DNA of 40,571 nucleotides, from the NCBI GenBank assembly GCA_945494785.1, contig CALYVN010000009.1, forward strand, positions 1 to 40,571, given 5' to 3'. Origin of the DNA: an uncultured Alistipes sp. (GTDB lineage Bacteria; Bacteroidota; Bacteroidia; Bacteroidales; Rikenellaceae). Both the position numbers and the translations under genes were made by a program. The notes below the pieces were generated by a model. That model was not told the origin of the DNA, did not search any database, and worked only from the letters and a program-made list of their open reading frames with translations. Shown in pieces: positions 24,877 to 33,627 of the stretch (the stretch's first letter is position 1; each line of letters starts with the position of its first letter).

Positions 24877-26967
24877 ATGATGCGCTTCGTTCGTATATCG
24901 GTTTGGTTGATGTTGGCTGTTGTGCCATGTTCCGTGTCGGCACAGGAGAGCGGAGATGATGGGCGCAGACGTATCGACATAGAGCGGATAGAGGTGCGCG
25001 GACAACGCCTGTTGAAGGATATAGGCGTGCAACGGACACGGTTGGATACGGTGGCGTTGCACGACAATATAGCGCAGTCGTTGGGCGATGTGATGTTGCA
25101 GAATACCAATACCTTCATCAAATCGTACGGGCGCGGCAGCATGGCTTCGATTTCGGTGCGCGGTACGGCTCCTTCGCATACGCAGGTGTCGTGGAACGGT
25201 ATGCCACTCAATTCGCCGATGCTCGGAATGGTGGATTTTTCGATGATTCCTGCCTATTTGATAGACGATGCGAGCCTCTATACGGGCGCAAGTAGCGTGG
25301 GTGTCGCATCGGGCGGATTGGGCGGTGCGGTTATTTTGGACAACCGACCCGTACAGAAGCAGGGGCTTACGTTGCGGTATATTCAGGGTGCGGCATCATA
25401 TACGACCTTCGACGAATATCTGCGGATAGCCTACGGCGGTGAGCGGTGGAGCGTATCGACAAGGCTGCTCTATTCGTCGTCGCGCAACGATTTCCACTAT
25501 ACCAACTACTCCAAGTTGCCGGAACTTTTGTTCGACGGCAACGGCAACCTGACGGGTCGCAAATATCCGCGCGAGGTCAATCGCAACGGCGATTACTCCG
25601 ATTTGCATGTTTTGCAGGAGGCATATTACAATTCGCGCAGCGGCAATCGGTTCGGTGCGGCTGTGTGGTATGTTTTGTCGCGTCGCGGTGTGCCGAAACT
25701 CGCGACCGACTACCGCGACAACTCGCTGACACGTTCCGTGCAGGACGAATCGACCGTCAGGGCTGCGGTATCGTGGAGCCGTATCGCGGGCAGTGTCAAA
25801 TTGGAGGCCAAGGCGGGATATGCCTATACGGATATGCTCTATCGTTACCTGTTCGATGTTACGGGAGATGGCGGCAGAATGGTGGATGGCGTGCATTCGC
25901 AAAGTTATGTACACACCGCTTTCGGGCGATTCGGCGTCGATTACTCGTTGCGCGACAAGTTGATGATAACGGGCGAGGTCTCTGCCGTTCAGCACTTCGT
26001 ATCGAGCCGCGACGATGCCTTGGGGCGCGAGGCAACAGACGAGACGACGATAGGTTACCGACAGGCGCGTTTCGAGTTGTCGGCCACTGCATCGGTGCGT
26101 TATCGGCCGACGGAGCGTTGGGGTCTGGCATCGTCGGTGCGTTGGGATGTTTATGGGTGCAAATGTACTCCTGTGGTACCTGCGCTGTTCGTCGATTTCC
26201 TCGCATCGCGCAAGGGCAATGTCGTGGTTAAGGCCTCGATTACGCGCAACTATCGCTACCCGACGCTGAACGACCTCTATTTCCAACCGGGGGGCAATCC
26301 CGACCTCAAAGCGGAACACGGTCTGACCTATGACGGCTGTGTGGCTTTCGATGCCGATGCGGCAAACGGGCGATTGCGCATCAAGGGCGAGGTGTCGGCA
26401 TTCGATTCGTATATCGACGATTGGATTTTGTGGCGTCCAACCTTCAAAGGCTTCTGGACACCGCTCAACATTCGGCGGGTGCATAGTTACGGCACAGAGA
26501 CGAATGTGTCGTTGGGTGCGAATCTCGGTAAAGGCTGGACGATGGATGTAAACGGTCTGTTTACGATGACCCGTTCCGAAAATCGCGGCGATAAGGTGTC
26601 GGATAACGACAACTCGCGCGGAAAGCAGTTGCCGTATATTCCCATCTATAATTCGTCGCTTACGGTGCGTCTCGCATGGCGCGGATGGTCGGTCGCCTAC
26701 AAGTGGCATTATTACAGTCGCCGATATACCACCTCGTCCAACGACCTGACGATTACGGGCAGTGTGGCACCCTACTACATGAGCGACATCTCTCTGGGAA
26801 AACAATTCTTTATGCGCTGGGGTGGTCTGTCGGTGCGATTCGATGTGAACAATCTGCTCGGCGAAGAGTACGAAACAGTGCTGTCGCATCCGATGCCGGG
26901 TCGTAATTTTGCCGTTTATATAGGCATCTCTCCCGATTTTAAGTGCGGTGCGCGCAGACGCAAATAG
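24877..26967 (+). CDS. btuB: TonB-dependent outer-membrane receptor, BtuB-like
   Basis: A 696-aa outer-membrane transporter importing B12 with energy from TonB. It has a signal peptide (ends SVSAQ near residue 23), a TonB-box/plug start at IERIEVRGQRLLKD, the plug domain (about 55-155, with SLGDVMLQNTNTFIKSYG and ISVRGTAPSHTQVSWNGMPL) and a 22-strand barrel to the C-terminus. Near the end FDVNNLLGEEYETVLSHPMPGRNF is the usual TonB-receptor C-terminal signature. No SusC-type N-terminal extension (CarboxypepD_reg) is present, which fits BtuB/vitamin receptors rather than glycan SusC proteins. Last gene under the riboswitch; no clear terminator was seen after it. Confidence 0.92.
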   Translation: MMRFVRISVWLMLAVVPCSVSAQESGDDGRRRIDIERIEVRGQRLLKDIGVQRTRLDTVALHDNIAQSLGDVMLQNTNTFIKSYGRGSMASISVRGTAPSHTQVSWNGMPLNSPMLGMVDFSMIPAYLIDDASLYTGASSVGVASGGLGGAVILDNRPVQKQGLTLRYIQGAASYTTFDEYLRIAYGGERWSVSTRLLYSSSRNDFHYTNYSKLPELLFDGNGNLTGRKYPREVNRNGDYSDLHVLQEAYYNSRSGNRFGAAVWYVLSRRGVPKLATDYRDNSLTRSVQDESTVRAAVSWSRIAGSVKLEAKAGYAYTDMLYRYLFDVTGDGGRMVDGVHSQSYVHTAFGRFGVDYSLRDKLMITGEVSAVQHFVSSRDDALGREATDETTIGYRQARFELSATASVRYRPTERWGLASSVRWDVYGCKCTPVVPALFVDFLASRKGNVVVKASITRNYRYPTLNDLYFQPGGNPDLKAEHGLTYDGCVAFDADAANGRLRIKGEVSAFDSYIDDWILWRPTFKGFWTPLNIRRVHSYGTETNVSLGANLGKGWTMDVNGLFTMTRSENRGDKVSDNDNSRGKQLPYIPIYNSSLTVRLAWRGWSVAYKWHYYSRRYTTSSNDLTITGSVAPYYMSDISLGKQFFMRWGGLSVRFDVNNLLGEEYETVLSHPMPGRNFAVYIGISPDFKCGARRRK

Positions 26968-26972
26968 GCCTG

Positions 26973-27006
26973 ATTGCCGATAATTGCAATATTTTTTGTA
27001 TGTTTG
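26973..27006 (+). promoter_or_regulatory. folD promoter
   Basis: TATGTTTG at 26999-27006, with ATTG at 26973-26976 at a slightly long 22-bp spacing. The folD ATG follows at 27047. Confidence 0.55.
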
Positions 27007-27046
27007 CGACGCGTTAGGTGCAATCCACTTAAAAAGAGGGCAAACG

Positions 27047-27895
27047 ATGATTATAGACGGAAAGGAACTTGCCGCAAGGCTCAAAAGCGGGATGGCTCGG
27101 CGTGTGGCACAACTGCGCGAACTTTACGGGCGCGTGCCGATGCTCGCAGTGGTGCTTGTCGGTGAGAATCCTGCAAGCAGGTCGTATATTCGCGGCAAAA
27201 TCAAGGCTGCGGGCGAAGTCGGCATAGAGAGCCTGTTGGTCGAGTTGCCCGTAACCGTGTCTGAGAGCGAACTGCTCGCAAACATAGAGCGTCTGAATGC
27301 GGACGAACGAGTGGACGGCGTCCTCGTCCAACTGCCTTTGCCCGACCATATCTGCGAGAACCGAGTAATCGCTTCGATAGCGTTGGAGAAGGATGTGGAC
27401 GGTTTTCATCCGCTCAATGTGGCAAGACTTTGGCGAGGCGAGGAGTGTATGCTGCCCTGCACCCCGAAGGGTATTATGCGTATGTTGGCCGACAACAACA
27501 TCGAGGCAGATGGCAAGCGTGCCGTAGTGGTTGGACGCAGCAACATAGTCGGTCTGCCGATGGCCAAATCGTTGCTCAATGCCAATGCGACGGTTACCAT
27601 AGCCCATTCCCATACGAAAAATCTCGGCGACATTACCCGCGAGGCCGATATATTGGTCGTGGCTGCGGGCTGTGCGCATCTCATCGGCGCGGATATGATT
27701 AAGGAGGGTGCCGTGGTGATAGATGTCGGCATCAACCACGATGCCGTAACGGGCAAATTGTGCGGAGATGTCGATTTCGAAGCGTGCCGCAATCGTGCAT
27801 CGTATATTTCTCCCGTACCGGGGGGCGTAGGACCTATGACAATCTGTATGTTGATGGATAATACGATAGAGTGTTTCGAGCGACGTCGCAAATAG
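27047..27895 (+). CDS. folD: Bifunctional methylenetetrahydrofolate dehydrogenase / cyclohydrolase
   Basis: Interconverts 5,10-methylene-THF, methenyl-THF and 10-formyl-THF in one-carbon metabolism, cytosolic. At 282 aa it has the usual length. The catalytic-domain motif SRSYIRGKIKAAGEVGI contains Lys51, equivalent to the catalytic Lys of the family; VDGVLVQLPLPDHI, KDVDGFHPLN, CTPKGIMRML, the Rossmann segment VVGRSNIVGLPMA and PGGVGPMTICMLM follow in order. It has its own promoter and terminator, so is probably transcribed alone. Confidence 0.97.
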   Translation: MIIDGKELAARLKSGMARRVAQLRELYGRVPMLAVVLVGENPASRSYIRGKIKAAGEVGIESLLVELPVTVSESELLANIERLNADERVDGVLVQLPLPDHICENRVIASIALEKDVDGFHPLNVARLWRGEECMLPCTPKGIMRMLADNNIEADGKRAVVVGRSNIVGLPMAKSLLNANATVTIAHSHTKNLGDITREADILVVAAGCAHLIGADMIKEGAVVIDVGINHDAVTGKLCGDVDFEACRNRASYISPVPGGVGPMTICMLMDNTIECFERRRK

Positions 27896-27925
27896 CGGCA
27901 TGCCGAGACGGCAAACAATTATCGC

Positions 27926-27960
27926 AAAAAAGGTTTCGCACGACGAAACCTTTTCTGTTT
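27926..27960. terminator. Bidirectional terminator between folD and yidD
   Basis: AAAAGGTTTCG (27928-27938) pairs perfectly with CGAAACCTTTT (27944-27954). The plus strand continues CTGTTTTTC; the minus strand has six T residues (complement of 27926-27931), so the hairpin serves both folD and the long minus-strand operon ending at yidD. Confidence 0.9.
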
Positions 27961-27989
27961 TTCGGGATATGCCTTGCCGATTCTGCCGT

Positions 27990-28259
27990 TTACGGTACGG
28001 GGTCGTAACCGCTTCCGCCCCAAGGATGACAACGGGCAATGCGCCTGAGGGCAAGCCAACTCCCTTTGAATACGCCATAACGGCGCAACGCTTCGAGCGC
28101 GTATTGCGAACAGGTTGGCGTAAAGCGACACACCGGCGGCGTGAGCGGCGAGATGCAGATTTGGTAAAAACGCACCAAAGCGATGAGCGGCAATGCGGCT
28201 GCACGACGACAAACGCTACAAACTCTCCGCAATGCTTTTGAGAATCCGTTTGATTGCAT
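27990..28259 (-). CDS. yidD: Membrane protein insertion efficiency factor YidD
   Basis: An 89-aa protein of the YidD family, which helps YidC-dependent insertion of inner-membrane proteins. The core is intact: [34 protein letters not shown], then [29 protein letters not shown], with the three family cysteines. The N-terminus ([13 protein letters not shown]) is longer than usual. From the ATG at 28259 it overlaps rnpA by 44 bp in another frame; a later non-ATG start is possible. Last gene of the ten-gene minus-strand run, just before a terminator. Confidence 0.93.
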   Translation of the reverse strand: MQSNGFSKALRRVCSVCRRAAALPLIALVRFYQICISPLTPPVCRFTPTCSQYALEALRRYGVFKGSWLALRRIARCHPWGGSGYDPVP

Positions 28260-28593
28260 TTTCGATGGTTTTGTAGTCGTGTATCTCTTTGGTGGAGTAA
28301 ATCAGTGCAAGATGTATGGCGCATTCACTGCCCGAAGCGGCCAGAATCTGTTTGTTGGTGCGGTATGCCTCGCGCATGCGCCGTCGGAGCAGATTGCGAC
28401 GATTGGCGCGTTTGTGGAACTTCTTGGGTGTGGAGAACAGCACAGCAGCCGACAATTCGGCATCGAACTCGGTATAGACCATATAACGGATAGGGTAAAC
28501 GAATCCTCCGCGACCTTCGCCGAAAAGTCGCCTGATTGCACCGAACGACCTGAGCCGTTCCGAGCGTTGCAGTCCGTTGTCCGTTGTTGCCAT
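28216..28593 (-). CDS. rnpA: Ribonuclease P protein component
   Basis: A 125-aa basic protein that assists the RNase P RNA in maturing tRNA 5' ends. The family's RNR motif appears as [18 protein letters not shown] (about 72-89), preceded by the usual [12 protein letters not shown] strand and helix, with [11 protein letters not shown] at the end of the fold. Its 3' end overlaps yidD, a common pairing. rpmH, usually adjacent in other phyla, is absent here, as in many Bacteroidota. Confidence 0.95.
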   Translation of the reverse strand: MATTDNGLQRSERLRSFGAIRRLFGEGRGGFVYPIRYMVYTEFDAELSAAVLFSTPKKFHKRANRRNLLRRRMREAYRTNKQILAASGSECAIHLALIYSTKEIHDYKTIENAIKRILKSIAESL

Positions 28594-28629
28594 TATGGGA
28601 GGGGATTGGGTTGTCGAGCCGCGAGGTTG

Positions 28630-29487
28630 CTACTGTTTTGCGTGTTGCAGGCGGCTTTTTTTGGCCAAACGACTCTGTTGCGTGCGGATAAATTCCTCTT
28701 TGTCGCTGTTGTCGGCAACAGCCACATCTGCCACCTCTTTGCCTTGCCGTACCTGATTGATATATATATCGACCGCCTTTGCGAGCGACGGAGCGGCAGG
28801 CGACGGAGCCGAAGCCTTGACGATGATTTGGCTGTCGATTGCCAACCGCAGAGTGCCTTCGCCGAAGGTGGCTATGGTAGGCAGTTCATCGACAGGCAGT
28901 TTCTCGCAAATCGCCTTTACATCCCATGGCGAATATAGCAACAGCATGTCGTAGCCCTTCAACTCCTCTGCCGAGATGTCGCTTGCGACCGTGCGTGCAA
29001 GGATGACGGGTGTGTAATTGATATGCAACCGCATGAGAGCCTCCGGAATCTCGGGCTTGTGAGGCTCGCTCAATGCAAGCAGTATATGTTCGTCTTTCTG
29101 CTTGATGACCTGCTCCATAAGCCCCGTAAACGAGCCGTCGGCAAAGGATATCTTGCGCTTGCGATAGACGATGTATTTTTGGAGATAGAGCGCAATGGCC
29201 TCCGTCGAGCAGATGTATTTCATCGTCTCGGGAACGGTGATGCGTGCATCCTCGCAGATACGGAAAAAACTGTCGATGGTGGTGCGCGAAGTGAATATCA
29301 CGGCAGTATGCGACAAAATATCGACCCTCTGCGAGCGAAACTCCTTCGGCGATACTCCGATGACCTTTATCAACGGGGAGTAATCGACCTGTAATTTATA
29401 TTTGTTCGCCAAATCGTAGAACGGCGATTTCTCGATGATTGCCGGACGTGGTTGCGACACTAATATCTTACTAATTTTCACACCCAT
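28630..29487 (-). CDS. hemD: Uroporphyrinogen-III synthase (HemD-like)
   Basis: A 285-aa cytosolic protein with the two-domain alternating HemD fold, which closes hydroxymethylbilane into uroporphyrinogen III for haem and corrinoid synthesis. Visible: ILVSQPRPAIIEKSPFYDL at the start, VIFTSRTTIDSFF, YICSTEAIALYLQKY, LLALSEPHKPEIPEAL and DMLLLYSPWDVKAICEKL with ATFGEGTLRLAID. HemD is poorly conserved; the DUF4271-hemD-rnpA-yidD neighbourhood is the recurrent Bacteroidota arrangement and supports the call. A charged C-terminal tail of about 40 residues extends past the fold. Confidence 0.85.
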   Translation of the reverse strand: MGVKISKILVSQPRPAIIEKSPFYDLANKYKLQVDYSPLIKVIGVSPKEFRSQRVDILSHTAVIFTSRTTIDSFFRICEDARITVPETMKYICSTEAIALYLQKYIVYRKRKISFADGSFTGLMEQVIKQKDEHILLALSEPHKPEIPEALMRLHINYTPVILARTVASDISAEELKGYDMLLLYSPWDVKAICEKLPVDELPTIATFGEGTLRLAIDSQIIVKASAPSPAAPSLAKAVDIYINQVRQGKEVADVAVADNSDKEEFIRTQQSRLAKKSRLQHAKQ

Positions 29488-29496
29488 ATCTATATA

Positions 29497-30270
29497 TCAA
29501 AACCCCGCACTTCCGCGTAAAACCGGTGCCAGCAGAACAGATGCAGGGAGTAATTCCACGCTGCAAAGATACAAAAACCAATGCAAAATCGAAACTCTTT
29601 GCGAAATAAAGAGCGACAACGACTCTTTTACGAACACTCCTATCGATACAGTCGCCTGTAAAACGATGCAGCATAACCATACCGAAGAGTGCCAACCCGA
29701 AGAGCAGATGTAGGGTATCGACAACGGCAAAATGACCAATGCAAAGGTGGAGAAATGGAGCAGTTTGATTTTGAGCAGACCGTCGCATATATCCGCACGT
29801 TCGCTCAATAAGCGTATGCAGCGCAACAGTACGAACTCTACGGCTGCCGTCGCCAGCAGTGCCGCGAGAACGATGCCTGCCAATGCCCAAGTATTCATCG
29901 ACGCCATATCCGTCAGATTCGGACGGGTGCCGATTGTATAGACGACGATTGCTGTCAGCGTTATCAGTCCCATGCCCGACAGAGCCACAAAGAGGTTGCG
30001 ACGGTCGGAAGGATTGATGCTTTTGTGGCTGATTTGTCTGCCGAGACTGCCTCCGACGGTGGCCGCAATCATCGCACGGACGGTGTCGGCACGGTGCATC
30101 AAAAGCAACATATATGCCACAACCAACACGAGCGCAATTATGCGTAATGCGCCGTTGGTTGCGACGAATATGCTCTGCTGTGCCAAGTCGTTGCCATGCA
30201 CAAGACGGGTCGCGGCACCGAACAGGTCGGTGGCGGATAGCGAATCGGGATATATTATCGGCGTATCCAT
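29497..30270 (-). CDS. DUF4271 integral membrane protein
   Basis: A 257-aa protein with about six predicted helices, such as IIALVLVVAYMLLLM, LFVALSGMGLITLTAIVVYTIG, ALAGIVLAALLATAAVEFVLLRCI and FSTFALVILPLSIPY. It matches DUF4271, a Bacteroidota family of unknown function that sits directly upstream of hemD (9 bp here). The long soluble loop (about 60-105) is basic. No catalytic motif was seen. Co-transcription with hemD suggests a membrane role tied to tetrapyrroles or envelope, but that is inference from position only. Confidence 0.85.
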   Translation of the reverse strand: MDTPIIYPDSLSATDLFGAATRLVHGNDLAQQSIFVATNGALRIIALVLVVAYMLLLMHRADTVRAMIAATVGGSLGRQISHKSINPSDRRNLFVALSGMGLITLTAIVVYTIGTRPNLTDMASMNTWALAGIVLAALLATAAVEFVLLRCIRLLSERADICDGLLKIKLLHFSTFALVILPLSIPYICSSGWHSSVWLCCIVLQATVSIGVFVKESLSLFISQRVSILHWFLYLCSVELLPASVLLAPVLRGSAGF

Positions 30271-30292
30271 AATTGTCGATTGCGGGGGCTTG

Positions 30293-31465
30293 CTATGCCC
30301 GTTTCAGCGTTACGCGGATGGTGGTACCTTTGCCTATCTCGGAACTGACGACCGCGATTTTGCCGTGGTGATACTCCTCGACTATGCGGCGCGAGAGCGA
30401 CAACCCCAAGCCCCAACCCCGCGTTTTGGTCGTAAACCCCGGTTGGAATATCCGTTTCCAATTCGATTTGGCTATGCCCTTGCCCGTGTCGGCAACGTCT
30501 ATCCATACCGATTTTTCGTCCGAGCCGATGACCACATTTATCGAGCCGTGTCCCTGCAATGCGTCGAGTGCGTTTTTGAGCAGATTCTCGATGACCCACT
30601 CGAAGAGGGCGGTGTTCATGTTGGCCTTGACGGTATCTATGACAAGCCCGTTGTAGTCGAGCGTAACGTTGCGCGGGATGCGTTTGCGGAAATACATAAC
30701 CGTATCGCCTACCACCTCGTTTACGTTGGCAACCGTCAGTGGCGTGTCGGAACCGATTTTCGAGAAACGATCGACGATTTTCATAAGATGCGCCAAATCC
30801 TTCTGCATCTCATCGACCGCCATCGGGTCTATGGGTTGCGAGCGCAGATACTCTATCCATCCGAGCAACGACGATGTCGGTGTGCCGAGTTGGTGGGCTG
30901 TCTCCTTGGCCAATCCTATCCACACGCGGTTTTGTTCGTCCTGCTTGGTCGAGCGGAAGGCGATGAAGATGACGATTACGAAGACGATGATAAGCAACAT
31001 CTGTATATAAGGGAAGATGTAGAGCATCATCAGCGTCGATGAGCGGCCGTAGAAAATTATGTGGTTGTGTTCGTTGGTCCACCAAAAACGTACCACTATC
31101 GGGGTGTTGTCGGCCGACATGCGGTCCAAAGCACGATGGAGAAATTCGGGATTCTGTATTATCTTCTCCGGCAGCAGATGATAGGAGACGACATTCAGAT
31201 TCTCGTCGGTGATGATGAACGGGATGTTGTTGCGGTTGTTCACTATCGCACCGATAAGCGGGTCGCCCGTATAGTCGCCCATGGCATCGCGGTTGATGCG
31301 CTCCATTGCGGCTGCCCACAACTCCACGTCGTGCTGCTCCTTCTCGCGCAGGGAATCCGCCATGTGGTTGGTGATAATCAGCGATATGCTCACGAGCGCA
31401 ACGCCCGACAGCAATACTATCGAGCGGCCGTGTTTCTGAATCTTTCTGCGTATATAGCCCAACAT
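30293..31465 (-). CDS. Membrane sensor histidine kinase
   Basis: A 390-aa two-component kinase. Two membrane helices (about 15-32 and 146-170) flank an extracytoplasmic domain of about 110 residues (ALDRMSADNTPIVVRFWW region). After the second helix come the H-box KETAHQLGTPTSSLLGW with His191, the N-box ENLLKNALDAL, G1 DVADTGKGI, and G2 TRGWGLGLSLSRRIVEEYH. The phospho-acceptor is therefore of the HxxGTP type. No response regulator is encoded in the window, so the partner must be elsewhere. The start at 31465 lies 13 bp after the peptidase stop; an in-frame ATG at 31507 would overlap that gene by 29 bp. Confidence 0.92.
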   Translation of the reverse strand: MLGYIRRKIQKHGRSIVLLSGVALVSISLIITNHMADSLREKEQHDVELWAAAMERINRDAMGDYTGDPLIGAIVNNRNNIPFIITDENLNVVSYHLLPEKIIQNPEFLHRALDRMSADNTPIVVRFWWTNEHNHIIFYGRSSTLMMLYIFPYIQMLLIIVFVIVIFIAFRSTKQDEQNRVWIGLAKETAHQLGTPTSSLLGWIEYLRSQPIDPMAVDEMQKDLAHLMKIVDRFSKIGSDTPLTVANVNEVVGDTVMYFRKRIPRNVTLDYNGLVIDTVKANMNTALFEWVIENLLKNALDALQGHGSINVVIGSDEKSVWIDVADTGKGIAKSNWKRIFQPGFTTKTRGWGLGLSLSRRIVEEYHHGKIAVVSSEIGKGTTIRVTLKRA

Positions 31466-31478
31466 ATCGGTAAAGGGG

Positions 31479-33155
31479 TTAATCGGCTTGCCGCTGTCCG
31501 TCGGCAATAGGTTGCCCCGCTGTTATGCTTTCGTATCTCTCTTTGTCGCGCAATACGGCGATTGCCTGCTGCACGTCGGCATCGTCGGTCAGCGAATTTT
31601 CTATCTCGCCTGCCGCATAGGAGAAACGCAATACGATGTTGGAGTTGATATAATCCTCTATCTCTTTGCGGTAGGTGCGCAGGTTGCTGATTTTGTCGTC
31701 GTGCAGACGGGAGTCGATATCTTTCAGCGCATCGCCCATCGATTCGCCCAAACGCTCTTTGTCGAGTGCCGTGCGCAATGCGTCGAGTGCCCTGCGGGAT
31801 TCGGATTTGTACGGGATGTCGCGCTCGGCAACCAAACGGGCGAAACCCTCGTAGTCGGCATCGGTAATCGAGAAGGTGCCGTTGTCTATCGTGTCGGCAT
31901 GATGCCGGCGCATGTAGTCGTCGCCGAAATCGTCTATCGCACCCGACAAATAGAGCGCGACGGCAAAGTTGCTCACATATTTCGGCTCGGTGGCGATGTC
32001 GGGCTTGATGCCTCCGCCATCGTAAACCTTGCGGCCTCGTGCTGTCGAGAACTCGCCGACAAGCGAATCGGGCATGCTCTGCGCCCGACCGTCTGCCGTG
32101 TAGCGCACCGCCTGAATGCAGCGACCCGAAGGGATGTGGTATTTGGCGGTCGTCAGTTTGACGTAGTTGCCGAAACCTATATGGGCGGTCGATTGCACCA
32201 ACCCTTTGCCGAAACTGCGCTGGCCGATGAGTACGCCTCTGTCCAAATCCTGAATCGCACCCGCAACAATCTCTGCCGACGATGCGCTGTTGCCGTTTAT
32301 CAGTACGGCGATTGGCGTATCGGGCAAAAGCGGCTCGTATTCGGTCGAGAAACTCTCGATGGTCGATTTGCGACCGCGCGTTTCGAGTATCTTGGTACCT
32401 TTCGGCACAAAGAGCGACATGATTTTTACGGCCGACTGCATCACTCCGCCTCCGTTGTTGCGGTAGTCGAGAATGAGCGATTGGAGGTTGCCCGTTTTTT
32501 GCAATTCGAGTATCGCATTGCGCATGTCGTCGTAGCAGGTGTCGGTAAAGTCGGCATGCCGTATGTAGCCGATGCCGTCGGCAACATATCCATAGTAGGC
32601 AATGCTCGGTATCGCGATGCGTTCGCGCTTGATTTTATACTCCTTGCGCGAGCCGTCGATAAGCGATTCGATGGTAACCCGAACGGTGGTGTTCGGCTCG
32701 CCTTTGAGCCGTTTGCTGACATCGGCGGTCGTAAAGCCTTTGGCATCTTTGCCGTCGATTGCGACTATTTTGTCGCCGATTTTCAATCCGGCACGGTCGG
32801 CAGGCGAACCCTTGTAAGGCTCGGCGATTATCACATAATCCTCTTTTTGGCGAATCAGCGCACCGATTCCGCCGTATTTGCCGGTGGTCAGCGTCTCGAA
32901 ATCGTCCATCTCGCTTTCGGCGAGAAAGACGGTATATGGGTCGAGTTTGGCGGTGATGCCCGTTGCACCGCTCCGCAACATGTCGTCGGGGTTGATTTCA
33001 TCGACATAGGAGGTGTAGAGCGCGCGCATCATGTTGGCAATTACCTCCATGTTGCGCCCGAGACCGAAATCGTTGCGCACCGATTGAATGCCGACGGCGA
33101 TAATCGCCACGACAGCCGTCAGAACGACGACAGACTTTGTGTATCTGTTATTCAT
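31479..33155 (-). CDS. S41-family C-terminal processing peptidase (CtpA/Prc-like)
   Basis: A 558-aa periplasmic serine protease anchored by one N-terminal helix (about 8-24). Order: N-terminal helical part, PDZ domain (about 93-175, GGIGALIRQKEDYVII and GSPADRAGLKIGDKIVAIDG), then the S41 protease domain with ILDYRNNGGGVMQSAV, INGNSASSAEIVAGA (nucleophile most likely Ser292) and RSFGKGLVQ (Lys317 as base, Gln321). About 200 residues follow the protease core (400-558), a helical C-terminal domain common to Bacteroidota CtpA proteins. Such proteases trim envelope proteins and peptidoglycan-hydrolase regulators. It overlaps the upstream gene by 8 bp. Confidence 0.93.
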   Translation of the reverse strand: MNNRYTKSVVVLTAVVAIIAVGIQSVRNDFGLGRNMEVIANMMRALYTSYVDEINPDDMLRSGATGITAKLDPYTVFLAESEMDDFETLTTGKYGGIGALIRQKEDYVIIAEPYKGSPADRAGLKIGDKIVAIDGKDAKGFTTADVSKRLKGEPNTTVRVTIESLIDGSRKEYKIKRERIAIPSIAYYGYVADGIGYIRHADFTDTCYDDMRNAILELQKTGNLQSLILDYRNNGGGVMQSAVKIMSLFVPKGTKILETRGRKSTIESFSTEYEPLLPDTPIAVLINGNSASSAEIVAGAIQDLDRGVLIGQRSFGKGLVQSTAHIGFGNYVKLTTAKYHIPSGRCIQAVRYTADGRAQSMPDSLVGEFSTARGRKVYDGGGIKPDIATEPKYVSNFAVALYLSGAIDDFGDDYMRRHHADTIDNGTFSITDADYEGFARLVAERDIPYKSESRRALDALRTALDKERLGESMGDALKDIDSRLHDDKISNLRTYRKEIEDYINSNIVLRFSYAAGEIENSLTDDADVQQAIAVLRDKERYESITAGQPIADGQRQAD

Positions 33156-33624
33156 GTTTTCTGTTGTGGTTCGTTATGTAACTATCCAAGCGCATCGCGA
33201 TTCGTACCACCGAACGGCGTATGCCCGTAAGACGAATCCACTGCCCGTACTGCTCCACCACGATTTTATCTTCGTACAGCAGCCACAGGCGGCGCAATCC
33301 GTCGGCTCGGAACGTCAGGCGACCATCCGCCTCGCTTTGCAGCGAATAGCCGTATGCCCCGAAAGCCGCTATAATCTGTTCGCGATTTTCGACCATATCG
33401 CCCTCCACGCGCCGTGTCGGAAACGATATGAGCGGATAGATGACTGCCAAAAATACCATTGCCCCTATCATCGTCCATCCCCGCGGGGTGCCGACAAGCA
33501 TGTTCCATGTGTCGCCCATCGTCAGCACAGTCTGCCCCGTGGCGTGCATAATCGCGATTAACACTGCATACAAAACGCTTAATGCCACAAAATATTTCAC
33601 ACAGCGAATGATGTATCGTACCAT
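33148..33624 (-). CDS. Membrane protein of unknown function
   Basis: A 158-aa protein with two predicted helices (about 11-28, YFVALSVLYAVLIAIMHATG, and 50-67, WTMIGAMVFLAVIYPLISF), followed by a soluble domain of about 85 residues. That domain (RVEGDMVENREQIIAAFGAYGYSLQSEADGRLTFRADGLRRLWLLYEDKIVVE onward, in pieces) looks like a small PH-like beta fold for membrane-proximal sensing or scaffolding (inference). I do not recognise a named family. It lies 3 bp after ispH and overlaps the S41 peptidase start by 8 bp, so it is surely co-expressed with them. Confidence 0.8.
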   Translation of the reverse strand: MVRYIIRCVKYFVALSVLYAVLIAIMHATGQTVLTMGDTWNMLVGTPRGWTMIGAMVFLAVIYPLISFPTRRVEGDMVENREQIIAAFGAYGYSLQSEADGRLTFRADGLRRLWLLYEDKIVVEQYGQWIRLTGIRRSVVRIAMRLDSYITNHNRKHE

Positions 33625-33627
33625 ATT

